NCBI GenBank assembly: GCA_012520695.1
Contig: JAAYNU010000133.1
Coordinates: forward strand, 1-7,043
Source of the DNA: Erysipelothrix sp.
Lineage (GTDB): Bacteria > Bacillota_I > Bacilli_A > Erysipelotrichales > Erysipelotrichaceae
Reading direction: 5' to 3'
Length of the DNA stretch: 7,043 nucleotides
Made by a program: the position numbers and the translations under genes. The notes beneath the pieces are model-generated. The model had not been told where the DNA came from and did no database searches. It saw only the letters and a list, made by a program, of their open reading frames with translations. Numbering within the stretch: position 1 is the stretch's first letter; each line of letters opens with the position of its first letter. This document shows, one piece after another, positions 1 to 4,948 of the stretch.

Positions 1-1210
1 CCAAGTGCCCCGTAATAGCGGCACGGATGGCGATGGATGCTGTTTCAGCATCCCAGATCTCACCGATCATAATAACGTCTGGGTCAAGTCGTAGAATAGA
101 TCTAAGTCCTGATGCGAAGGTAAGTCCTGCTTTTTGGTTAATGTGGACTTGGGTAATGCCTTCGAAGTGTTTCTCTACTGGGTCTTCAATTGTGATGACT
201 GCTTTGTCGGGTGTTGCGAGTTCATTCAGCATTGAGTAGAGTGTTGTCGTTTTACCAGAACCAGTAGGTCCGGTAATTAGGATGATTCCGTTAGGAATCG
301 TAATTAGTTTTTTAAGGAAAACCTTTGTTTTTTCATCAAAGTCGAGTTTACTTAACTCATATTCAATCTTTCGCTCACTGCCTAAGAGTCTGAGAACAAG
401 TTTTTCTCCGTATCGCGTTGGAATGGAGGCAACTCGAATATCAACGTCTACCCCTTCTTCGTTGTTCATATTGAAAGCACCATCTTGTGGAACTCTCTTC
501 TCAGCAATGTTCATTCCTGCAATGATCTTGATTCGAGTAATCATGGCTTCATGAAGATCTCTCTTAATTGGCATGTATTCCTGAAGCTCACCATCGATTC
601 TTAAGCGAATGCGAGTATAGTGTTCTTCTGGGTTAAGATGAATATCCGATGCATTGCTTTTAAATGCCATCGCAATGATATTGTTGACCATCTTAACAAC
701 TGGCGCACTGGCAACACGGTCCATAAGTTCTTTATCTTCTGATGTAACACTCACACCTGCTAAGATATCTTCGTCCACAGCTCCATATGAATAAATTCGA
801 TTCAGTATGGATTCAATATTTACTGATGGTGACACGATGGGTACTGCATCGTAGCCACTCATCATTGTCATATCTTCAAATGCTGAAAACTGAAGAGGAT
901 TAGAAGTTGCGAAATAGAATCGAGTGCGATCAATGTATAATGGCACAACATGATATTTACGCGCAAAGGATTCCGAAATAATGGACAATGATTCAGGCTG
1001 GTGTAGCTTTATGGGGTTATCTGTGAAAAGAAAGTTTAGTTCTTTTGCGACCGCCTCCAGTAAGCGAGCCTCGCTCACATACCCTTCCTCTACAAAAATT
1101 TCCTCAAACGTACGCTTGTCTCTTCTTTTAATTTCGATTACTTCTTCTAGTTGTTTAATCGTGATTAGCTTATGTTCTAGTAATAATTCTCCGATAAAAA
1201 GTTTGATCAT
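1..1210 (-). CDS. pilB: Type IV pilus / type II secretion assembly ATPase, PilB/GspE family (3' end beyond window)
   Basis: This is the hexameric cytoplasmic ATPase that drives pilin polymerisation. I translated 403 codons by hand from ATG at 1210; the frame is open to the window edge, so the C-terminus is missing. Residues ~1-150 form an MshEN/GspE-N-like domain, but its two repeats lack most Arg/Leu/Gly positions used for c-di-GMP binding in MshE, so I infer no such binding. The ATPase core is clear: Walker A GPTGSGKTTT (314-323, Lys320), Asp box ITIEDPVE (339-346), Walker B region DVIMIGEI (to 385) and His box TGHL (400-403). The Walker B segment reads GEIWDAET, with Trp386 in place of the usual Arg. 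The start is supported by AAGGAAGG 8 nt upstream. Cysteines of the C-terminal metal motif, if present, lie outside the window. It is divergent from pilD, 42 bp away. It could be called gspE or comGA, but PilN/PilO neighbours favour pilB. Confidence 0.93.
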   Translation of the reverse strand, partial: MIKLFIGELLLEHKLITIKQLEEVIEIKRRDKRTFEEIFVEEGYVSEARLLEAVAKELNFLFTDNPIKLHQPESLSIISESFARKYHVVPLYIDRTRFYFATSNPLQFSAFEDMTMMSGYDAVPIVSPSVNIESILNRIYSYGAVDEDILAGVSVTSEDKELMDRVASAPVVKMVNNIIAMAFKSNASDIHLNPEEHYTRIRLRIDGELQEYMPIKRDLHEAMITRIKIIAGMNIAEKRVPQDGAFNMNNEEGVDVDIRVASIPTRYGEKLVLRLLGSERKIEYELSKLDFDEKTKVFLKKLITIPNGIILITGPTGSGKTTTLYSMLNELATPDKAVITIEDPVEKHFEGITQVHINQKAGLTFASGLRSILRLDPDVIMIGEIWDAETASIAIRAAITGHL

Positions 1211-1225
1211 AATCGTATCCTTCCT

Positions 1226-1234
1226 TGCTATAAT
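1226..1234 (+). promoter_or_regulatory. Extended -10 promoter for pilD
   Basis: TGCTATAAT is a perfect extended -10 (TGnTATAAT). No good -35 is seen; the 17-18 bp upstream position falls in the first codons of pilB. Predicted initiation near 1240-1242 would give a leader of only about 12 nt that just contains the AGGTGA ribosome binding site. Confidence 0.55.
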
Positions 1235-1252
1235 GAGTAGAGGTGATTTTTA

Positions 1253-1987
1253 GTGAATAGTTTGGTATTTGTTCTGGGTTTAATTTTCGGATCTTTCTTA
1301 GGTGTCATAATTGATCGACTACCACAGGAACGAAACATCGTTGCTGGGCGATCAATGTGTGACACATGTGAGCGTAGCCTCGAGTGGATTGATTTAATTC
1401 CCTTGGTTTCATTTATCATGTTTAAAGGGCGATGCAGACGATGCAAAACAAAATTGTCGTACCGCTATCCCTTATTGGAACTCATTACAGGATCTGCCTA
1501 TTTAATGGCGTTCCATGTATTTGGTTTATCGTACATGAGTCTAGTTGCAATGATTCTCGCATCCGTATTAATAGTCATTGCATTTATTGATATTGATACA
1601 ATGATTATTTACGACCGATTTCATGTCATTCTATTAGCACTGGGCGCAATCGTAATTGCACTGAACCCCAGCTCACTTAAGAGCGGACTTCTTGGCATCG
1701 TAATTGTTTCAGTTCCATATCTTATCCTAGCGATTGTTACTCAAGGAATCGGAGGCGGAGATGTGAAGCTGATTGCGAGTGCGGGATTAATGCTTGGAGC
1801 AAGTAATACCGTTCTAGCTTTTGTACTCAGTACATTAGTGGGTGGGGTATACGGTGTTATCCTAATCCTTGGAAAGAAAGTCAGCGCGAAGGATGCAATT
1901 CCCTTTGGACCCTTTCTCTGCATTGGAATCTATACCTCATTTTTATACGGTGATAAGATCGTGAGTGCTTATTTAAGCTTATTTTGA
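1253..1987 (+). CDS. pilD: Prepilin peptidase (type IV leader peptidase / N-methyltransferase, A24 family)
   Basis: This is an integral membrane aspartyl protease of the GxGD type. It cuts prepilins after the Gly of their type III signal and, in bifunctional members, methylates the new N-terminus. At 244 aa it is a full-length two-domain form. Residues 1-80 hold the N-terminal domain with the zinc tetracysteine motif C36-x2-C39 ... C61-x2-C64. Several membrane segments follow. The conserved FIDIDTMIIYD stretch (111-121) carries the first catalytic Asp, with Tyr120 where Pro is common, and GIGGGDVKL (165-173) carries the second, Asp170. The start is GTG, chosen because AGAGGTGA lies 6 nt upstream and the methyltransferase domain begins directly after it. 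Its substrate here would include the FTLME prepilin at 3124-3309. It is on the strand opposite to all other pilus genes in the window, and its last 9 bp overlap the end of pilO. The name comC would be used if the system were competence-specific. Confidence 0.95.
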   Translation: MNSLVFVLGLIFGSFLGVIIDRLPQERNIVAGRSMCDTCERSLEWIDLIPLVSFIMFKGRCRRCKTKLSYRYPLLELITGSAYLMAFHVFGLSYMSLVAMILASVLIVIAFIDIDTMIIYDRFHVILLALGAIVIALNPSSLKSGLLGIVIVSVPYLILAIVTQGIGGGDVKLIASAGLMLGASNTVLAFVLSTLVGGVYGVILILGKKVSAKDAIPFGPFLCIGIYTSFLYGDKIVSAYLSLF

Positions 1988-2698
1988 TTTAACACCAGAG
2001 TTCGGTAGGGCATTATCACCGGACTCTTTTATTTTGTCTACGGAGTATAACTCAAGAGTGAGCGTTGAACTCGGTAAATCCTTTGCATCCTTTGAATCTT
2101 TTGAAACATTGACCTTGAGATCTGTATTTAATTGACCAATGTACATTGTTTTAAATCCAGAATGGAGTTCATCAATGAATGCCTTGGTATCCTTGTAACT
2201 TGCAGAATACTGCAGTGTGATGACTTGTTTAACAATCTCATACTCAGTAACTTTAGATACACTTACTTCATCACTTCGGTTATTTAGAATATCAATTTCT
2301 GTTTTAAGGTCATAGTGTGGTGATTTGTCTTCTGGAAAAACTACACTGGGTGCGGATACTTCCATATCACCATACTTTAATGAATCAACGACCACGTTAT
2401 GCTTTCGAGCGATTTCTGCGACATCAAAGTCAAAGTTCTCATTGGTTAGTGGATCTGAAATTGAATCCAGTTGATTTGAAATCGTTTCTTTTGATTGATT
2501 AAGTGAAGCCTCAATTTTTGATTTTTTGTTAATTGCGGCTTTCATTTGTACTGACTCAAGTTTGAGTATTTCAGTATCGATCACAAGTGCTTCATTCTCT
2601 GCCTTTAAGGGCATCACTAACATCAGGGATCCACCTAATCCAATCACAAGTGTTATTAATATGAGAAGTAAACTACGCTCTCTTTTTGTGAATGACAT
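1979..2698 (-). CDS. pilO: PilO-like type IV pilus alignment (inner-membrane) protein
   Basis: PilO pairs with PilN in the membrane and links the cytoplasmic PilM/ATPase side of the pilus machine to extracytoplasmic components. The 239-aa product has the PilO layout: a short basic cytoplasmic tail, one membrane span (about residues 9-30), a coiled coil (about 31-80) and a mixed alpha/beta C-terminal region (about 95-225) consistent with the ferredoxin-like PilO domain. Family assignment rests on this architecture and on position after the PilN-like ORF, as primary sequence is weakly conserved. ATG at 2698 follows AAGGGGG by 8 nt and lies one base after the stop of the PilN-like frame, so the two are probably translationally coupled. 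It converges with pilD, overlapping by 9 bp. No intrinsic terminator with a U-tract is visible just downstream on the minus strand, so its transcript may run antisense through pilD. Confidence 0.78.
   Translation of the reverse strand: MSFTKRERSLLLILITLVIGLGGSLMLVMPLKAENEALVIDTEILKLESVQMKAAINKKSKIEASLNQSKETISNQLDSISDPLTNENFDFDVAEIARKHNVVVDSLKYGDMEVSAPSVVFPEDKSPHYDLKTEIDILNNRSDEVSVSKVTEYEIVKQVITLQYSASYKDTKAFIDELHSGFKTMYIGQLNTDLKVNVSKDSKDAKDLPSSTLTLELYSVDKIKESGDNALPNSGVKSK
1997..2035 (+). terminator. Intrinsic terminator of pilD, inside the 3' coding end of pilO
   Basis: AGAGTTCGGT (1997-2006) pairs with ACCGGACTCT (2018-2027) over 10 bp with one G-U wobble and an 11-nt loop. TTTATTTT follows at 2028-2035. 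It begins 10 nt after the pilD stop and lies wholly within the opposite-strand coding sequence of pilO. Confidence 0.72.
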
Positions 2699-2699
2699 T

Positions 2700-3143
2700 T
2701 TAGTAGCCCCCTTTCAGTGTTATATATATCGTTGCGATATATGATTCAGGTGCTATGAGGGTTTCTACTTCCTCAACATCTTCATACAGTGCATCTATTC
2801 GAGTATAACCAGGATAATCAATAGCGAGAAATGTTGGATCAATTCCCAAGTTTCGCGCAAGTAATGAAGGTCCTAGTTGAGTTGTGGAAGAAACACTTAC
2901 AACTACTACTCCTTGATTCATCGTTATTGAATCAATTGTTACCGTTGAAGGTTTTGATTGATCGATTGCATCGAGGATATGAGAGGATAATTTCCCCTTT
3001 TGTTTAAGAACATCATTTACTTCACCAATCTTTTCAAGATAAAGTTCCTGATTCGCTAGTGTTGCTTGAAGTTCGAGACTTTCAGCATACTGTTTCAGAT
3101 TACCAGCATCATCTACATAGGATTTATACGGAGTTTTGAACAC
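2700..3143 (-). CDS. pilN: PilN-like periplasmic domain lacking its membrane anchor; probable 5'-truncated gene
   Basis: PilN normally has a short cytoplasmic tail that binds PilM, one membrane span, a coiled coil and an extracytoplasmic ferredoxin-like domain that pairs with PilO. The 147-aa frame here shows only the last two: a coiled coil (about residues 14-50) and an alpha/beta domain beginning KLSSHILDAIDQSKPSTVTI (51-70) and ending in a beta-rich TIYITLKGGY. There is no hydrophobic segment, so the product alone would not be membrane-bound. The only usable start is GTG at 3143, with AAGGA just 2 nt upstream, a poor spacing, inside the upstream prepilin frame and overlapping it by 20 bp. 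No pilM lies upstream. I read this as the 3' part of pilN joined to the 5' part of a prepilin gene by deletion, with the frames offset by one base. A frameshift fusion is an alternative. The PilN identity rests on architecture, the coupled pilO and a family-like domain start. Confidence 0.6.
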   Translation of the reverse strand: MFKTPYKSYVDDAGNLKQYAESLELQATLANQELYLEKIGEVNDVLKQKGKLSSHILDAIDQSKPSTVTIDSITMNQGVVVVSVSSTTQLGPSLLARNLGIDPTFLAIDYPGYTRIDALYEDVEEVETLIAPESYIATIYITLKGGY

Positions 3144-3309
3144 GTTCCTTCATATAGATTCCCATCACTACTTGAGCATCATAGTTTCGTTCGGAATTTG
3201 TATTCAAAGCATTTGCTGAGATGAATACAGGTAAAAATCCAACGACAATGATTGTCAATAAGCACAAAGCAACAACGATTTCCATGAGCGTGAACCCACT
3301 TTTTCGCAT
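3124..3309 (-). CDS. Type IV prepilin-like protein, N-terminal part only (probably truncated)
   Basis: The 61-aa product begins MRKSGFTLMEIVV, a textbook type III prepilin signal: basic leader, cleavage between Gly5 and Phe6, and Glu at mature position 5. A hydrophobic helix runs to about residue 29. After some 30 further residues of the alpha-1 helix (ANALNTNSERNYDAQ...) it stops at TAA (3126-3124). The globular beta domain of a minor or major pilin is absent; such proteins usually exceed 120 aa. I chose ATG at 3309 because GGGGGGA lies about 8 nt upstream and the leader matches the family; the frame extends to 3372 but the extra 21 residues are not leader-like. It would be a PilD substrate. 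Its last 20 bp overlap the PilN-like frame at a +1 offset, so prepilin and PilN fragments may be two halves of one disrupted region. Confidence 0.72.
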   Translation of the reverse strand: MRKSGFTLMEIVVALCLLTIIVVGFLPVFISANALNTNSERNYDAQVVMGIYMKERVQNSV

Positions 3310-3379
3310 GTTTAAATCCCCCCAAAAAGCAATACCTTGATGGAATACATCACAAACTTTACAATAATACAATGCATGA

Positions 3380-3404
3380 GCGAAATAATGGCGTAATTTT
3401 CGCC
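3380..3404. promoter_or_regulatory. Imperfect dyad in the divergent intergenic region, possible operator
   Basis: GCGAAA (3380-3385) and TTTCGC (3398-3403) are inverted 6-bp arms 12 bp apart. Overlapping them is the near-palindrome GGCGTAATTTTCGCC (3390-3404, one mismatched pair). It lies between the start of the pilus operon (3309) and the plus-strand promoter at 3453. A role as a regulator site is inference. Confidence 0.25.
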
Positions 3405-3452
3405 TACAAATCTGAGTTATCCTGATTTGGTGCTAATTTCATCTAATTAAGG

Positions 3453-3476
3453 TATAATTATAGGAGCGAAAGGAAG
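3453..3476 (+). promoter_or_regulatory. -10 element and ribosome binding site for the 3487 gene
   Basis: A perfect TATAAT lies at 3453-3458. The -35 is weak (nothing close to TTGACA at 16-18 bp). AAAGGAAG ends at 3476, 10 nt before the ATG at 3487, rather far but the best match; TAGGAG at 3461-3466 is further away. Confidence 0.5.
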
Positions 3477-3486
3477 TCTCACTCAA

Positions 3487-4245
3487 ATGAAAAAACAAAC
3501 ATCATCAACACTATTGATACTCGCAAGTATCCTTGGTTTTATATTGATTGCTGCAGGCCTAGGCCTCACCCTAGTCTTAGATCAAATTTACTACCTCGCA
3601 CTCCTCGCACTAGGTATTATCATAAGTATTGGATCTCTTGCATTATCCGCAAGATCACCACAAACAAGCACTCATCCAGAGGAAGATGTAGAATATGAAG
3701 ATACATTAGACATCATTCAAAAGGATGTTCATGAAGTAGCTGAAGAACCCGAATTAGAAGAAGTGGTTGAAGCAGTTGAACAAGTCGAAGAACCTGTTGA
3801 AGAAGTCGAAACTGAAGAACCAATTAAAGCTATCGAACCCCTAGACCTTAAGAAATATACAATTGAACTTGATATCGACAGTAAAACATCAGAGTCACTT
3901 CTTAGATTGACAGAGAAAATGATTGAGCATAACTTACTTGCTTACAATCCAACGTATGAAGAAGAGAATACAAGTAACAGTGACATCTTTAAAGAAGCAT
4001 TTAAGGCAATCCCTGTTGTGGGCGTCGTTAAGAACCGATTCAATAATTATAATATTCTAGCGGGTATTACACACGATGATGTTGAGATCATTGGAACGAT
4101 CAAAGAACAGAACTTAGAACTTGTTCGAACGATTCATCCAAAGACACAAAACATTCGTGGCATGATTACGGGTGGTAAGTTTAAAACACCTGAGAACACT
4201 GAGCATACACAAGCTCACCGAGTACAAGTTACATTCTATGTATAG
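3487..4245 (+). CDS. Two-TM membrane protein with acidic linker and unrecognised C-terminal domain
   Basis: I do not recognise the family. The 252-aa product has two adjacent hydrophobic segments (about residues 9-31 and 35-55) forming a hairpin. A strongly acidic, low-complexity stretch (about 65-118) follows, rich in Val-Glu-Glu-Pro/Ala units such as EEVVEAVEQVEEPVEEV. A probably folded domain of about 130 residues ends the protein (LDLKKYTIEL from 120 to the end); within it AIPVVGVV (174-181) is hydrophobic but short for a span. With a short basic N-terminus, the hairpin would place both the linker and C-terminal domain in the cytoplasm (inference from the positive-inside rule). It is transcribed alone from its own promoter, divergent from the pilus operon and ending at a strong terminator. 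Adjacency alone does not tie it to pilus function. No catalytic or metal-binding motif is evident. Confidence 0.85.
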   Translation: MKKQTSSTLLILASILGFILIAAGLGLTLVLDQIYYLALLALGIIISIGSLALSARSPQTSTHPEEDVEYEDTLDIIQKDVHEVAEEPELEEVVEAVEQVEEPVEEVETEEPIKAIEPLDLKKYTIELDIDSKTSESLLRLTEKMIEHNLLAYNPTYEEENTSNSDIFKEAFKAIPVVGVVKNRFNNYNILAGITHDDVEIIGTIKEQNLELVRTIHPKTQNIRGMITGGKFKTPENTEHTQAHRVQVTFYV

Positions 4246-4247
4246 TA

Positions 4248-4289
4248 AAAGGATCGCACAAATTATGTGCGATCCTTTCATTTTATATT
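4248..4289. terminator. Bidirectional intrinsic terminator between convergent genes
   Basis: A perfect 13-bp stem (4248-4260 with 4266-4278, arms AAAGGATCGCACA and TGTGCGATCCTTT) has a 5-nt AATTA loop. T-rich tracts flank it on both strands: TTTCATTTTATATTTT on plus and TTTT then ACTATA on minus. It starts 2 nt after the stop of the 3487 gene and lies just past the HD-domain gene stop, so it can serve both. Confidence 0.88.
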
Positions 4290-4948
4290 TTAAGTTCACT
4301 CGCTTCTTCCATTTCCAACATGAATTCATCCTGGAAACTTACGAGCATGGCATGGCGTCTAGTTGCAATTTCTTTTGCCTTTGGAGACTCAATCAAGTGC
4401 ACAAGCTTTAAGAGCTTTTCATCAAGATGAGAAAGAGCATGTTTACTTTCTTCTCGATAGGTTTCAAGAGAATCAATATCTCTCAATGATAAACCTTCAA
4501 TGAAAAGTGGTGTCCCCTTACTACCTGCGTAGTAAAATGTTCGCGCGATTCCAATCGAACCCATTGCTTCGAGATAATCCGCATCACTTACAAGTGTTGC
4601 TTCGGGTGTTTTATGTTTCACACCAAAGCCACCTTTATAACCAATTTGAGAAACACCCAGTTTGATGTCCTGTTCTTTTCCTTCGAAGTCTAAATCATGT
4701 TTGATAAAGAATTTGGATAAGGCAGTACTGAGATCATCCACCTTATTTATCTTATCATCAAAGACATCATGGAGATATGCGATTGAAAGTGAAACAAACG
4801 CATCGACTCCTGGATAAACAAAACGCGAAGTGAGATTCACGACGCGCTTTGTATGAGCATAATCATGCCCGGTTTCCTCTTGAGAGAAAACATCCTTTAT
4901 TATTATATCCAGTTGTTTAAGCGTTTGTTTCTGACTAAGCTTCAACAT
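4283..4948 (-). CDS. HD-domain phosphohydrolase, YpgQ/YedJ-like
   Basis: The product has the metal-dependent HD phosphohydrolase signature. Numbered from ATG at 4948, these are GHDYAHTKRV (27-36, His32), the HD pair in YLHDVFDD (His60-Asp61) and a later Asp in VSDADYLEAMGSIGIAR (120-136; Asp122 or Asp124). The KGG motif, the ADxLxAxGxIGIAR segment and the helical tail of the EKLLKL...ATRRH type resemble B. subtilis YpgQ and E. coli YedJ. YpgQ was reported to be a Mn-dependent nucleotide pyrophosphohydrolase; the substrate here is unknown. At about 221 aa the length is typical. The frame also opens at TTG 4960, but neither start has a well-placed Shine-Dalgarno. I prefer ATG 4948, which overlaps the end of ptsI by 14 bp and would depend on translational coupling. 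It is the second and last gene of the ptsI operon. The pairing suggests shared expression and does not establish a PTS function. Confidence 0.9.
   Translation of the reverse strand: MLKLSQKQTLKQLDIIIKDVFSQEETGHDYAHTKRVVNLTSRFVYPGVDAFVSLSIAYLHDVFDDKINKVDDLSTALSKFFIKHDLDFEGKEQDIKLGVSQIGYKGGFGVKHKTPEATLVSDADYLEAMGSIGIARTFYYAGSKGTPLFIEGLSLRDIDSLETYREESKHALSHLDEKLLKLVHLIESPKAKEIATRRHAMLVSFQDEFMLEMEEASELKI

Noticed and set aside
27..1253. Plus-strand open frames at 27-239, 282-554 and 981-1253
   Set aside because: All lie antisense to the clearly coding pilB frame, lack ribosome binding sites and resemble no protein family.
1928..1978. Short hairpin GCTTA-AA-TAAGC after pilO on the minus strand as a terminator
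   Set aside because: The stem is only 5 bp, AT-rich, with a 2-nt loop, and no U-tract follows.
3310..3372. Upstream extension of the prepilin frame (ATG at 3372, adding 21 residues)
   Set aside because: The added residues contain two cysteines and aromatic residues, unlike a short basic prepilin leader, and the ATG at 3309 has a good ribosome binding site and the standard leader.
3555..3566. Perfect 12-bp palindrome AGGCCTAGGCCT
   Set aside because: It lies inside the first membrane segment of the 3487 gene and is explained by codons for Ala-Gly-Leu-Gly-Leu; no second copy or flanking signal was seen.
3757..3820. Possible tandem DNA repeat of GAAGAA/GTTGAA units
   Set aside because: This is low-complexity Glu/Val coding sequence in the acidic linker, with irregular spacing and no exact repeat unit.
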